Shown here: one piece after another, positions 16,994 through 25,613 of the stretch
Layout: every line of letters begins with the position of its first letter
How positions within the stretch are numbered: the first letter of the stretch is position 1
DNA from: Pseudomonas orientalis
Lineage (GTDB): Bacteria > Pseudomonadota > Gammaproteobacteria > Pseudomonadales > Pseudomonadaceae
Assembly (NCBI RefSeq): GCF_002934065.1
Contig: NZ_CP018049.1
Coordinates: 804,501 to 868,500 of the forward strand
Direction of reading: 5' to 3'
Length of the DNA stretch: 64,000 nt
Made by a program: the position numbers and the translations under genes
Notes under the pieces: model-generated
Told to the model about the DNA's origin: nothing
The model's input: only the letters and a program-made list of their open reading frames with translations
The model's database searches: none

Positions 16994-17574
16994 TATCGGT
17001 CGCCTGGTGCGTGCGTATCAGGACGTGTGTCATGGTCAGACGTGGATGTGACTCGCCAAACCACGGCTTGCCAGAGTGTGATCAATCGGCTGCACGCGTT
17101 TTCGAATACTGGAGATCTTTTTTCCACTGCGAGCACTCGCTCAAAGGGAAAGCGTAATCGAAGCCGCTGCCAGACGGTGGGCGCTACCCAATTGCACAGT
17201 AATTGCAAAGGGTCATCTTCGGGCAGAAGCATGTCAGGTGAGAGGGCTTTGGAGAGGCTCCTGCACCATTGTTCATGGCTTTCGCTCAAGGAAGGTGCGG
17301 ATTGGGGAATGACGGTCAGGTGAACCAATTGGAGCGCCAAGTTGAGTTGTTCCGTTGAGGCAATTGCCAGTCGAAGCACGGCAAACTGAGGTTGGGGAGG
17401 CAAGCAGGGGGCGGCACCTGCAAGTTCGTTCTTCATCAAGGCCTCACAGCAATGAATCAAAGCAATCTCAGGGTAAAAAAACCGCCAGCTTTCGTGGGCG
17501 GATCTCCAAGGAAATGCCCACCATTGAGCCCAAGCCAGATGTTCACTCCTTGATAGAGAATGGTTAATGACCAC
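16993..17574 (-). CDS. hrpD: HrpD (RspD/SctK-like), T3SS accessory protein
   Basis: This 193-residue protein sits between hrcJ and hrpE, the fixed position of HrpD in group I hrp clusters. HrpD is considered the counterpart of YscK/SctK, a sorting-platform subunit contacting the inner-membrane ring. The sequence is Leu- and Trp-rich (AWAQWWAFPWRSAHESW near the N-terminus) without membrane segments. The GTG at 17574 overlaps hrcJ by 11 bp. No motif proves function. Confidence 0.78.
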   Translation of the reverse strand: MVINHSLSRSEHLAWAQWWAFPWRSAHESWRFFYPEIALIHCCEALMKNELAGAAPCLPPQPQFAVLRLAIASTEQLNLALQLVHLTVIPQSAPSLSESHEQWCRSLSKALSPDMLLPEDDPLQLLCNWVAPTVWQRLRLRFPFERVLAVEKRSPVFENACSRLITLWQAVVWRVTSTSDHDTRPDTHAPGDR

Positions 17575-18385
17575 GCGCAGAACCTTCAGTTACGTCAGGC
17601 GCAGGTATTACCTGTTTCGACCGCTGCCGCCGGTTTAACAGGAACAATGTTCCGGCCACCGTCAAAATCAAACCACCCAGCAAAATGATGAGGCTGGTCG
17701 ACCAAAAACTGCGGTCATCTGCCGGGATCAGGAACGGTCCGAAGTAGACCAGTCGCCTTTGTCCCTGGTAAGCCGTAGCGGGCACGAATATGACGGTAAG
17801 TTTTTGCGGGTTGTCCACTGCTGTCGTCATTCCCGGAATACTGCTTGCGACCATTTTGCGAACACGGGCTCGGATATTATCGGGATCAAGGCGAGGATCG
17901 TGTTTGATGAACACGGAGGCGGATGCAGGCTGCACCGGTTCTCCAGGCGCAATGCGCTCGGGAAGCACCACATGCACCCGGGCAACTATCACACCATCGA
18001 TGTTCGAGAGGGTGGCTTCAAGTTCCTGGGATAAGGCGTAGATGTAGCGGGCGCGCTCTTCCAGCGGTGTAGAAATTACGCCCTCCTTCCGAAACGTATC
18101 GCCTAGTGTGGCGCGAGCGAGTCTGGGCAGGCCTACGGCCTCCAAAGTGCGAACAGCTCGGCCTAGGTCGCTTGTATCAACACTTACCGTTACCCCATCC
18201 TTGGCAGGAATTTTTTGAGCTCGAATATGTTTGTCTGCCAGTTCTGCAATAACTTCATTGGCCTCTTGTTCGGAGAGTTGTCGATGCAATTCGACACGGT
18301 CACCGCAACCACTCAACATAAAAAGAAAGGTGAGCGCCACCAGGGTTAACCGCGGGAAGCGTCTGTTTGCTACTGCAGGTTGCAT
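17564..18385 (-). CDS. hrcJ: HrcJ (RscJ/SctJ), inner-membrane ring lipoprotein
   Basis: The 273-residue FliF/YscJ-family lipoprotein forms the inner ring. The signal ends in lipobox MLSGC, followed by two periplasmic ring-building domains with VELHRQLSEQEANEVIAEL split around residue 45 and the conserved ARVHVVLPER at about 135. A C-terminal membrane anchor (SLIILLGGLILTVAGTLFLL, about 227-247) precedes a basic tail. I prefer the ATG at 18385 (16-bp overlap with hrpB) to that at 18400; both are possible. Confidence 0.95.
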   Translation of the reverse strand: MQPAVANRRFPRLTLVALTFLFMLSGCGDRVELHRQLSEQEANEVIAELADKHIRAQKIPAKDGVTVSVDTSDLGRAVRTLEAVGLPRLARATLGDTFRKEGVISTPLEERARYIYALSQELEATLSNIDGVIVARVHVVLPERIAPGEPVQPASASVFIKHDPRLDPDNIRARVRKMVASSIPGMTTAVDNPQKLTVIFVPATAYQGQRRLVYFGPFLIPADDRSFWSTSLIILLGGLILTVAGTLFLLNRRQRSKQVIPAPDVTEGSARGH

Positions 18386-18735
18386 ATTTTGTCGACGCAC
18401 TGGGTTGCTTTGCCGAGGGTTTTTACTAGCAAATGTGACATGAGCAATGCGTTGGAAAGATCATCCGGGTACTTACGTAACGCGTCCCTGTCGGTATTTT
18501 TGCTAAGTCTACTGAGGTCTCGTGTTATTTTGTTTTTTGTTGTTTCGAGCGCCGCTGCTGCATTTGTCAGCACATTCATCGTCTCGAGTGGTGCTGCTAC
18601 AGGCCCTGTCGAAATAGAACGTTCAAGTTGGGAGGTAAAAAAGTCCGCATCAGTACTTGATGGTGAACGATCAGACGCTTGAACGGCGCGTATAAGGCCG
18701 GTAGGCGCGATTGAGCTATTGTTTTCCACAAGCAT
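18370..18735 (-). CDS. hrpB: HrpB (RspB/SctI), inner-rod protein of the T3SS
   Basis: The 121-residue secreted inner-rod protein connects the base to the pilus. The first 50 residues are Ser/Thr-rich and polar, typical of a type III secretion signal, and the C-terminal half is helical (ALETTKNKITRDLSRL, then NALLMSHLLVKTLGKATQ). It lies directly before hrcJ, as in P. syringae. In that species hrpZ stands between hrpA and hrpB; here only a 102-bp spacer separates them. Confidence 0.85.
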   Translation of the reverse strand: MLVENNSSIAPTGLIRAVQASDRSPSSTDADFFTSQLERSISTGPVAAPLETMNVLTNAAAALETTKNKITRDLSRLSKNTDRDALRKYPDDLSNALLMSHLLVKTLGKATQCVDKICNLQ

Positions 18736-18803
18736 GGGTAACCTCGATAGGTGAGTGATGGGGTTTTACGCTGGCTTGAAGTACCCGCTCAATACGAGAA
18801 GCG

Positions 18804-18829
18804 CCTCCTCGGCTGGTGATCCGAGGAGG
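18804..18829 (-). promoter_or_regulatory. Stem-loop between hrpA and hrpB
   Basis: Two perfect 9-bp arms (CCTCCTCGG and CCGAGGAGG) flank an 8-nt loop just 8 bp after the hrpA stop. No T-run follows on the minus strand, so it is unlikely to be a full terminator. A 3' stabiliser or partial terminator that raises pilin mRNA over the downstream genes is plausible. Confidence 0.6.
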
Positions 18830-18837
18830 TACTTGCA

Positions 18838-19020
18838 TTAACGCCTTTTACCAGCAGCCTCTTTAACGTTGGTATCTTGCTGGGCGTCGTTGTTCAACCT
18901 CAATCCGTCAGCCTGTATCTTCTTCGCCCGCTCGCTCTCTGCATTAAGGGCGGGGTTCCCGGCGGTGTCGCCGGCACCGTAGTAGGATGAATAGGAGGAA
19001 TTGCCGTTAATTGGATTCAT
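18838..19020 (-). CDS. hrpA: Putative HrpA (RspA) Hrp pilin, short form
   Basis: This 60-residue protein occupies the pilin position: first gene after the activator, directly behind a perfect hrp box and before hrpB. It begins MNPINGNSSYSSYYGAGD, polar and Ser/Tyr-rich as in type III secretion signals, and has a helical, charged C-terminus ending in AAGKRR. Hrp pilins vary greatly and are known mainly by position and small size; P. syringae HrpA is about 110 residues, Erwinia-type ones about 65. I chose the ATG at 19020 because the upstream ATG at 19071 gives an uncharacteristic N-terminus. Function is inferred from context only. Confidence 0.65.
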   Translation of the reverse strand: MNPINGNSSYSSYYGAGDTAGNPALNAESERAKKIQADGLRLNNDAQQDTNVKEAAGKRR

Positions 19021-19111
19021 AGATCTTCTCCACTTCGCTAGTTGAAAAATATCACGTTGCACAGTCCCCATGTTTTTTGCATCGATTTACAACATGATGT
19101 CTGGCACTAAC

Positions 19112-19140
19112 TGTGTGGCAGCCGGTAGTTAAGTGGTTCC
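19112..19140 (-). promoter_or_regulatory. hrp box upstream of the hrpA operon
   Basis: The minus strand reads GGAACC, a 16-bp spacer and CCACACA, a perfect match to the HrpL consensus. It lies about 90 bp upstream of the hrpA ATG and between hrpA and the activator gene, giving the hrpA-hrpB-hrcJ-hrpD-hrpE operon its own HrpL promoter and an mRNA leader of roughly 85 nt. Confidence 0.88.
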
Positions 19141-19205
19141 CATCATTTACAAAAAACCTAACGTTCCCAGAAGGCGTCTGATGCGCGAGCGTTTTCAACA
19201 TCCGT

Positions 19206-20123
19206 TCAGCCAATCCTAAGTTGTTTCATTCGGTAATAAAGTGTGCGTTTGGCGACCCTTAACTCAACCGCTACCAGATCCACATTGCCATTGTGCCGAC
19301 GCAGTGATTCTTCAATCAGTGATTTCTCGATACGTTGTAAGTGTTCTTTGAGGCCTGCTTCAGATGCCTCATGGTCCTCTCCCTTTACCGACAGCGGAGG
19401 AAGCCCCAATACAAAGCGTTTAGCGGTGGAGCTCAGTTCGCGAACGTTGCCGGGCCAGGTATGGCATAACAACTGTTGAAACAAGGAGTTTGGAGGTTGG
19501 GGGGAGGGGCATTTAAAAGATTCTGCTTGTTGTCGGATCATGGTCAAAAAAAGCGGGATTATTCGATCTCGGCACTCTCGCAACGACGGGAGCTGGATGT
19601 TGACGACACTCAAACGAAAATACAGGTCGCGCCGGAAAGTCCCTCGCTCGACCATTTCATACAACGATCGCTGGGCCGATGCGATGACTCGCATGTCTAC
19701 CGGGATGAATCGAGTTGAGCCCAGGCGCTCTACGCCACGTGACTCCAGTGTCCGAAGTAGCTTGGCTTGTAAAGACAGCGGCATGCTGTCGATTTCATCC
19801 AGATACAGAGTGCCCAAGTGTGCAGCTTCGATAAAGCCCGCCCTGGACTGCACGGCGCCGGTGTACGCACCGCTATTGACGCCGAACAATTGGCTTTCCG
19901 CGAGCGTCTCTGGAATGGCCGCACAGTTCACAGGAATGAAGCTGCCCCGTCGGCCTGATAAACGATGAATTCGCCCTGCCAGGGTATCCTTGCCGGTGCC
20001 GGTTTCTCCCAGCAACAGAATGTCAATGTTGAGCGGGGCAATGCTGCTCAACATATTTTCAATATCAGGGCCTTCAAGCAGTGAACTATCTGCGTCATTA
20101 TCCATATGGTCGGGGGCCGACAT
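19206..20123 (-). CDS. hrpS: HrpR/HrpS-type sigma54 activator (RspR), single copy
   Basis: The 305-residue enhancer-binding protein should activate the sigma54 promoter of hrpL. It lacks a receiver domain: the AAA+ domain begins almost at once, with Walker A GETGTGKD (39-46), the sigma54-contact loop GAYTGA (85-90, Tyr in place of the usual Phe) and Walker B LYLDEID (106-112). A Fis-type DNA-binding helix-turn-helix is at the C-terminus (VDLVAVELRVAKRTLYYRM). P. syringae uses two co-acting paralogues, HrpR and HrpS; only one is present here, as in Erwinia. hrpA and its hrp box follow directly. Confidence 0.9.
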   Translation of the reverse strand: MSAPDHMDNDADSSLLEGPDIENMLSSIAPLNIDILLLGETGTGKDTLAGRIHRLSGRRGSFIPVNCAAIPETLAESQLFGVNSGAYTGAVQSRAGFIEAAHLGTLYLDEIDSMPLSLQAKLLRTLESRGVERLGSTRFIPVDMRVIASAQRSLYEMVERGTFRRDLYFRLSVVNIQLPSLRECRDRIIPLFLTMIRQQAESFKCPSPQPPNSLFQQLLCHTWPGNVRELSSTAKRFVLGLPPLSVKGEDHEASEAGLKEHLQRIEKSLIEESLRRHNGNVDLVAVELRVAKRTLYYRMKQLRIG

Positions 20124-20425
20124 TGAGTGATTACTCCATAATCGCTACTGCTTCACTATTGATGTGTAGGCTCAGCCTAGTAAATCGAAATTTATAAGCG
20201 TTGTCACTTGTCATTGATGAAGTCAGATGCCGGTGTTGTGTAGGATAAGTTTGTGTTTAACTTGGATTTGATGTGCTGTAACAAGAAAAGAATAAAGTGT
20301 GTAGGGTAATTCTGAAAAAAATCGGGAATTTAGTAAAAATGTTTTTGACCGGGTGATCCGTCGCCCACAAAAAAGCCGATGCAATACATCGGCTTTTTAG
20401 TTGCGGCGTGTACGGCAGTTGATAC
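20124..20425. other. Intergenic region upstream of the T3SS activator
   Basis: These 302 bp separate the activator gene from ychF. The part next to the activator is AT-rich and should hold its promoter; I see no convincing sigma54 or hrp-box match. A 13-bp palindrome TAGGCTCAGCCTA (20167-20179) lies 44-56 bp upstream of the activator start and could be an operator. The ychF terminator occupies the right end. Confidence 0.5.
20369..20399 (-). terminator. Rho-independent terminator after ychF
   Basis: A 12-bp stem (AAAAAGCCGATG, loop CAATA, CATCGGCTTTTT) lies 27 bp beyond the ychF stop. It is symmetrical and could also act on the other strand. Confidence 0.88.
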
Positions 20426-21526
20426 TTACACGTTGAAACGGAAGTGCATCACGTCGCCATCCTTGACGATATATTCCTTGCCTTCCAGACGCCACTTACC
20501 GGCTTCCTTGGTCCCTGCCTCACCCTTGTATTGAATGAAGTCGTTATAAGCGATCACTTCAGCACGGATAAAGCCTTTCTCAAAGTCGGTGTGAATCACG
20601 CCAGCGGCCTGTGGCGCCGTGGCGCCGACTTTGACGGTCCACGCGCGGACTTCTTCAACACCGGCAGTGAAGTAGGTCTGCAGATTGAGCATCTCGTAGC
20701 CGGCACGGATCACGCGGTTCAGGCCAGGCTCTTCCAGGCCCAGGGCCTCAAGGAACATGTCCTTTTCTTCGCCGTCATCGAGTTCGGCGATTTCCGCTTC
20801 GATCTTGTTGCACACCGGGACCACGATGGCACCTTCTTCGTCGGCGATGGCCTTGACCACGTCGAGCAGCGGGTTGTTCTCGAAGCCGTCTTCAGCGACG
20901 TTGGCGATGTACATCACAGGTTTGGTGGTCAGCAGGTGGAAACCCTTGATCACGGCCTTCTCGTCGGTGCCCATGCTCTTCATCAGGCTGCGCGCAGGCT
21001 TGCCTTCGGTGAAGTGAGCGATCAGCTGTTCCAGCAGGCCTTTCTGAACCACGGCATCCTTGTCGCCGCCCTTGGCGTTGCGCGCAACTTTCTGCAGTTG
21101 CTTCTCGCAGCTGTCGAGGTCGGCGAAGATCAGTTCCAGGTCGATGATTTCGATGTCGCGTTTCGGGTCGACGCTGTTGGAAACGTGAATCACGTTCTCG
21201 TCTTCAAAGCAGCGGACCACATGGGCGATGGCATCGGTTTCGCGAATGTTGGCCAAAAACTTGTTGCCCAGGCCTTCACCTTTCGACGCGCCGGCGACCA
21301 GGCCGGCGATGTCGACGAATTCCATGGTGGTTGGCAGGATGCGCTTTGGGTTGACGATCGCTGCCAGCGCGTCTAGGCGTGGGTCCGGCATCGGCACGAT
21401 ACCGCTGTTGGGCTCGATGGTGCAGAAGGGAAAGTTTTCCGCCGCAATACCGGACTTGGTCAGGGCGTTGAACAAGGTGGATTTGCCGACGTTGGGCAGG
21501 CCGACGATGCCGCAATTGAATCCCAT
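20426..21526 (-). CDS. ychF: YchF, ribosome-associated ATPase of the Obg family
   Basis: The 366-residue P-loop NTPase has G1 [14 protein letters not shown] at the N-terminus, the DIAGLV G3 motif and the C-terminal TGS-like domain (FNV end). YchF/OLA1 prefers ATP over GTP, binds ribosomes and affects translation start choice and oxidative-stress response. It follows pth by 21 bp on the same strand. Ordinary family length and motifs. Confidence 0.97.
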   Translation of the reverse strand: MGFNCGIVGLPNVGKSTLFNALTKSGIAAENFPFCTIEPNSGIVPMPDPRLDALAAIVNPKRILPTTMEFVDIAGLVAGASKGEGLGNKFLANIRETDAIAHVVRCFEDENVIHVSNSVDPKRDIEIIDLELIFADLDSCEKQLQKVARNAKGGDKDAVVQKGLLEQLIAHFTEGKPARSLMKSMGTDEKAVIKGFHLLTTKPVMYIANVAEDGFENNPLLDVVKAIADEEGAIVVPVCNKIEAEIAELDDGEEKDMFLEALGLEEPGLNRVIRAGYEMLNLQTYFTAGVEEVRAWTVKVGATAPQAAGVIHTDFEKGFIRAEVIAYNDFIQYKGEAGTKEAGKWRLEGKEYIVKDGDVMHFRFNV

Positions 21527-21547
21527 GGTGTTTCCCCTCGGTAAAAG

Positions 21548-22132
21548 TCAGGCCTTCTGGCTGTGCAGGTTTTTCATCGCACGGTTCCATTCACCGGCGA
21601 AGATATCCGGCAGCACGCCGAGGGCAAAATCGATGCTGGCATCGAGTTTTTCCTGTTCGGCGCGTGGCGCACGACCCAGGACGAAATTTGAAACCATACT
21701 GGCAACGCCTGGGTGGCCAATGCCGAGCCGCAGACGGTAGAAATTATTCTGATTACCCAGCTGCGCGATGATGTCGCGCAGGCCATTGTGCCCACCATGC
21801 CCGCCGCCCAACTTGAGTTTGGCAACGCCGGGTGGCAGGTCCAGTTCGTCATGGGCCACCAGGATTTCTTCGGGCTTGATTCGGAAGAATCCCGCAAGCG
21901 CCGCGACAGCCTGGCCGCTGCGGTTCATGTAGGTGGTGGGAATCAGCAGACGAACATCCTGACCCTGGTGCGAGAAACGCCCGGTCAGGCCAAAATATTT
22001 GCGATCGGCCACAAGGTTGATGCCTTGGGCGTGGGCGATGCGCTCAACAAAAAGGGCCCCCGCGTTATGCCGGGTCTGTTCGTATTCGGCGCCTGGATTT
22101 CCCAGGCCAACGATCAGTTTAATGGCAGTCAC
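21548..22132 (-). CDS. pth: Peptidyl-tRNA hydrolase
   Basis: The 194-residue enzyme releases tRNA from peptidyl-tRNA that has dropped off ribosomes. [20 protein letters not shown] near the start carries the catalytic His (about residue 24), and HDELDLPPG and [12 protein letters not shown] are the other conserved blocks. I chose the GTG at 22132 because it gives the family N-terminus ([11 protein letters not shown]); the ATG at 22201 would add 23 unconserved residues. It stands between rplY and ychF, the usual Pseudomonas order. Confidence 0.95.
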   Translation of the reverse strand: MTAIKLIVGLGNPGAEYEQTRHNAGALFVERIAHAQGINLVADRKYFGLTGRFSHQGQDVRLLIPTTYMNRSGQAVAALAGFFRIKPEEILVAHDELDLPPGVAKLKLGGGHGGHNGLRDIIAQLGNQNNFYRLRLGIGHPGVASMVSNFVLGRAPRAEQEKLDASIDFALGVLPDIFAGEWNRAMKNLHSQKA

Positions 22133-22299
22133 GACAGGGGCCCTTCCTTTGGAGTTGTGGATAACATCGCCTGACTTGAGTGCGGCGAAAGTGGACAACA
22201 TTACATCATTTACTCAAGAGTAAACGCCGCGTTATCGCCCGCTTTCTCGCTACGTTTCGGTCCGCGATGTTTCCTCAAGCTCCTTCGTTACAGAGCGTA

Positions 22300-22902
22300 T
22301 TACTCTGCAGCGGGTTCTTCAGCTTCATCTTCAGCTACAACACGTGGCGCGTGGACGTTGGCAACAGCCTTGTCGTCGTTGTGAGCCAGTGCAACGAACT
22401 CAACGCCTTTAGGCGCCTTGAGGTCGGAGAGGTGAATGATGGTGCCGATTTCAGCGTTCGACAGGTCGACTTCGATGAACTCAGGCAGGTCTTTCGGCAG
22501 GCAGCTGACTTCGATCTCGGTGGTGGTGTGGGAAACAACACCGCCTTTCTTGACCGGAGCTTCTTCACCCACAAAGTGCACAGGCACGATAGCGGTCAGT
22601 TTCTGGCCCGCTACAACGCGAACGAAGTCAGCGTGCATGATGAACTGCTTGGAAGGGTGACGCTGCATCGCTTTAACGATCACGTTCTGCTTGGCGCCAT
22701 CGACGTTCAATTCGATAACGTGGCTGTAGGCCGCTTCGTTTTCGAACAGCTTGGCGATTTCCTTGGCCAGAATGGTCACGGATTCAGCAGGCTTGTTACC
22801 ACCGTAGACAACGGCTGGGATGTTGGCGGCGTGACGCAGGCGGCGGCTCGCACCTTTCCCCAGGTCAGTACGCGCTTGGGCGTTCAGAGTAAAATCGTTC
22901 AT
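22300..22902 (-). CDS. rplY: 50S ribosomal protein L25/general stress protein Ctc
   Basis: The 200-residue long form of L25 binds 5S rRNA through its N-terminal domain (1-95; [19 protein letters not shown]). The C-terminal TL5/CTC beta domain ([16 protein letters not shown], then [18 protein letters not shown]) and an acidic Ala/Glu-rich tail complete it. It follows the prs terminator, so it probably has its own promoter in the 136-bp gap. Confidence 0.96.
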   Translation of the reverse strand: MNDFTLNAQARTDLGKGASRRLRHAANIPAVVYGGNKPAESVTILAKEIAKLFENEAAYSHVIELNVDGAKQNVIVKAMQRHPSKQFIMHADFVRVVAGQKLTAIVPVHFVGEEAPVKKGGVVSHTTTEIEVSCLPKDLPEFIEVDLSNAEIGTIIHLSDLKAPKGVEFVALAHNDDKAVANVHAPRVVAEDEAEEPAAE

Positions 22903-22969
22903 GTTGTATCTCCAAAATAGCCATCATCGAGGGGCGTTTGCGACCAGCGCCGAACTCGATATGGGCAAA

Positions 22970-23004
22970 AAAGCCCCGCCCCAGCGGAATGCTGGGGCGG
23001 GGCG
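22970..23004 (-). terminator. Rho-independent terminator after prs
   Basis: A very strong 13-bp GC stem (GCCCCGCCCCAGC, loop of 5, perfect complement) is followed by a run of T on the minus strand, between prs and rplY. Confidence 0.92.
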
Positions 23005-23038
23005 CTTTTCGTCAGTGGATGGTCCGCAGGTCTGACCC

Positions 23039-23980
23039 TTAGCGGAACATCGCGCTGATCGATTCTTCGTTACTGATGCGGCGAACCGCTTCGGCAACTA
23101 CCGGTGCGATATCCAGTTGACGGATACGCGAACAGGCTTGAGCTGCAGCGGACAACGGAATGGTGTTGGTCACCACCAGTTCGTCCAGCATGGAGTTCTC
23201 GATGTTTTCGATCGCTCGACCCGACAGCACAGGGTGTGTGCAGTAGGCGAAGACTTTTGCTGCACCGTGCTCCTTCAAGGCTTTCGCCGCGTGGCACAGG
23301 GTGCCGGCGGTGTCGACCATGTCATCAACCAGAATACAGGTACGCCCTTCGACATCACCGATGATATGCATCACTTCAGAGTGATTGGCTTTCTCGCGGC
23401 GTTTGTCGATGATACCGAGGTCCACGCCCAGGGATTTGGCAACCGCTCGTGCACGCACGACGCCACCAATGTCCGGGGACACGATCATCAGGTTTTCAAA
23501 GCGCTGGTCTTCGATGTCATCCACCAGAACGGGGGAGCCGTAGATGTTATCTACTGGAATATCGAAGAATCCCTGGATCTGGTCAGCGTGCAGGTCAACC
23601 GTGAGCACACGGTCGATACCTACCACGGTCAGCATGTCAGCAACGACTTTCGCGCTGATGGCCACACGTGCGGAACGCGGACGGCGATCCTGACGGGCAT
23701 AACCAAAGTAAGGGATTACAGCTGTGATTCGAGTCGCTGAGGAGCGGCGGAAGGCATCAGCCATCACGACGAGTTCCATCAGGTTATCGTTGGTCGGAGC
23801 GCAGGTCGGCTGGATAATGAAGACGTCTTTACCGCGGACATTTTCATTGATCTCGGCTGTAATTTCGCCGTCGGAGAATTTACCGACAGAGATGTCACCG
23901 AGAGGGATATGCAGCTGACGTACGACACGTCGAGCCAGATCGGGGTTGGCATTCCCCGTAAAGACCATCATCTTGGACAC
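23039..23980 (-). CDS. prs: Ribose-phosphate pyrophosphokinase (PRPP synthetase)
   Basis: The 313-residue class I enzyme makes PRPP from ribose 5-phosphate and ATP for nucleotide, His, Trp and NAD synthesis. The motifs [12 protein letters not shown], the metal-binding [13 protein letters not shown] and the PRPP loop [11 protein letters not shown] are intact. It sits 46 bp downstream of tRNA-Gln in the same direction, so a common transcript with ispE and the tRNA is likely. Confidence 0.97.
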   Translation of the reverse strand: MSKMMVFTGNANPDLARRVVRQLHIPLGDISVGKFSDGEITAEINENVRGKDVFIIQPTCAPTNDNLMELVVMADAFRRSSATRITAVIPYFGYARQDRRPRSARVAISAKVVADMLTVVGIDRVLTVDLHADQIQGFFDIPVDNIYGSPVLVDDIEDQRFENLMIVSPDIGGVVRARAVAKSLGVDLGIIDKRREKANHSEVMHIIGDVEGRTCILVDDMVDTAGTLCHAAKALKEHGAAKVFAYCTHPVLSGRAIENIENSMLDELVVTNTIPLSAAAQACSRIRQLDIAPVVAEAVRRISNEESISAMFR

Positions 23981-24026
23981 GCGCAGTACCTAGAGGCTGA
24001 GGGTAACCTGGATGAGTATTAGAAAA

Positions 24027-24101
24027 TGGCAGGGGCGGCTGGATTCGAACCAACGCATGGCAGGATCAAAACCTGCTGCCTTACCGCTTGGCGACGCCCC
24101 T
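24027..24101 (-). tRNA. tRNA-Gln (anticodon UUG)
   Basis: The 75-nt gene includes CCA. The minus strand begins AGGGGCGTCGCCAAGCGG, its anticodon loop TTTTGAT gives anticodon TTG, and it ends CCGCCCCTGCCA with a 7-bp acceptor stem. It lies between ispE and prs on the same strand. Confidence 0.94.
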
Positions 24102-24138
24102 GTATCTGTTGCAACGAGTGCCTAACACTCGATTCCTT

Positions 24139-24990
24139 TTAGAGCAGATTTTGCAGCTTGCGATGCAACATCGAAACGTTGCTTCCCTTTGCTACAAACC
24201 CTGTAAGGGTCTCTGTAAGAAGGGCCGAGACTTTATCAGCTTCAGCTTTGCTTGGGAAGCCCCCAAACACACAACTTCCAGTTCCGGTTAATTTTGCTTC
24301 GGTAAATTTACCTAACAAATTCAAAGCGTTACGTACCTCTGGATAACGCCTTGCTACAACCGGTAAGCAGTCATTTCGACTGTTTCCCTTGGGAACGGGG
24401 CGCACTTTAATGGGAGAAGAGTTACGTGTCAACAACGGATCTGAAAAAATTTCTGCTGTACTTACAGATACTTGCGGCACCAGCACGAGATACCACGGCT
24501 CTTCGGGGTCTACAGGGGTCAGTTTCTCCCCCACGCCCTCGGCAAATGCGGCATGCCCACGCACGAAAACCGGGACGTCGGCACCGAGCGCCAGGCCCAG
24601 CGCGGCCAGGCGATCCTGGTCCCAGCCCAGCTGCCACAGGTGGTTGAGCCCGAGCAATGTCGTGGCGGCATTTGAGCTGCCGCCGCCGATACCGCCGCCC
24701 ATGGGCAGGATTTTATCGATCCAGATATCAATGCCGAGTGGGCAGCCCGATTGCTGCTGAAGATTTTTCGCCGCTTTCACGATCAGGTTGCTGTCGTGGG
24801 GCACGCCTGGAAATTCGGTGTGCAGCTTGATCACGCCATCGTCACGCACGGCGAACGTCAGTTCATCGCCGTAGTCGAGAAATTGAAACAGCGTCTGCAA
24901 CTCGTGGTAGCCGTCTTCACGGCGACCAAGGATGTGCAGCATCAGATTGAGTTTGGCGGGGGAGGGCAGTGTGAGTTTTGCGACTGTCAC
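24139..24990 (-). CDS. ispE: 4-diphosphocytidyl-2-C-methyl-D-erythritol kinase
   Basis: The 283-residue GHMP-family kinase phosphorylates CDP-methylerythritol in the non-mevalonate isoprenoid pathway. [22 protein letters not shown] holds the conserved start (Lys and Asp contacts), and [17 protein letters not shown] is the glycine-rich ATP loop at about residue 93. The C-terminal [13 protein letters not shown] loop is present. It starts 1 bp from the lolB stop and is followed by tRNA-Gln. Confidence 0.97.
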   Translation of the reverse strand: MTVAKLTLPSPAKLNLMLHILGRREDGYHELQTLFQFLDYGDELTFAVRDDGVIKLHTEFPGVPHDSNLIVKAAKNLQQQSGCPLGIDIWIDKILPMGGGIGGGSSNAATTLLGLNHLWQLGWDQDRLAALGLALGADVPVFVRGHAAFAEGVGEKLTPVDPEEPWYLVLVPQVSVSTAEIFSDPLLTRNSSPIKVRPVPKGNSRNDCLPVVARRYPEVRNALNLLGKFTEAKLTGTGSCVFGGFPSKAEADKVSALLTETLTGFVAKGSNVSMLHRKLQNLL

Positions 24991-24991
24991 G

Positions 24992-25609
24992 TTATTGCCC
25001 CAGCTTGCGCGGTTGCCAGTCCTTGATCACCAGCGTGACGTCAAGGTCGGTGCCGTGCAGTTTGATGCGCTCGGGCAGCCAGTAACCGTTCTGTTGCACG
25101 TAGCTCAGGTACTCGACCTGCCAGCCATCCTGCTCCAGGGAGGCCAGGCGACTGTCGCCATTGAGGCTCAAGCGACTTTTGCTGTCCGGCGCCGGGAGTC
25201 CGCGCACCCACCACACCAGGTGCGAGACCGGCAGTTTCCAGCCGATCTGCTGCTCCAGCAGTTCTTCCGGGGAGGTCGCTTCGTAGCGGCCCTGGTTGGC
25301 CACTTCAAGGCTCACTTGCCCGGGGCGTCCGGTCAAGCGGGCCGCACCGCGACCCAGCGGGCCGGAGAGGCGAATATCGTAGTAATCCTGGCGCTGCAGC
25401 CAGAACAAGGTGCCGCTGCCGGAATCCTTTGGCGCGCGCACCCCGACCTTGCCTTCGATCTGCCAGCCGTCGATGCTGCTGAGCTGGTCCTTGTGCTGTT
25501 GCCACTGTGCCGGGTTGCCCTGGCCTTCAACGGATTCGCGGGAACCAAAACCCGCGCAACCGGCGAGCAGGGCGATGAAACTGAAAACGATAACGTGGCG
25601 CAAAAACAT
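24992..25609 (-). CDS. lolB: LolB, outer-membrane lipoprotein receptor
   Basis: The 205-residue lipoprotein accepts lipoproteins from LolA and inserts them into the outer membrane. The signal peptide ends in lipobox LLAGC (Cys18). The mature part shows the LolB beta fold blocks ([22 protein letters not shown] and [12 protein letters not shown], split). It lies between the TPR lipoprotein gene and ispE, a conserved Pseudomonas cluster. Confidence 0.94.
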   Translation of the reverse strand: MFLRHVIVFSFIALLAGCAGFGSRESVEGQGNPAQWQQHKDQLSSIDGWQIEGKVGVRAPKDSGSGTLFWLQRQDYYDIRLSGPLGRGAARLTGRPGQVSLEVANQGRYEATSPEELLEQQIGWKLPVSHLVWWVRGLPAPDSKSRLSLNGDSRLASLEQDGWQVEYLSYVQQNGYWLPERIKLHGTDLDVTLVIKDWQPRKLGQ

Positions 25610-25613
25610 AAGC

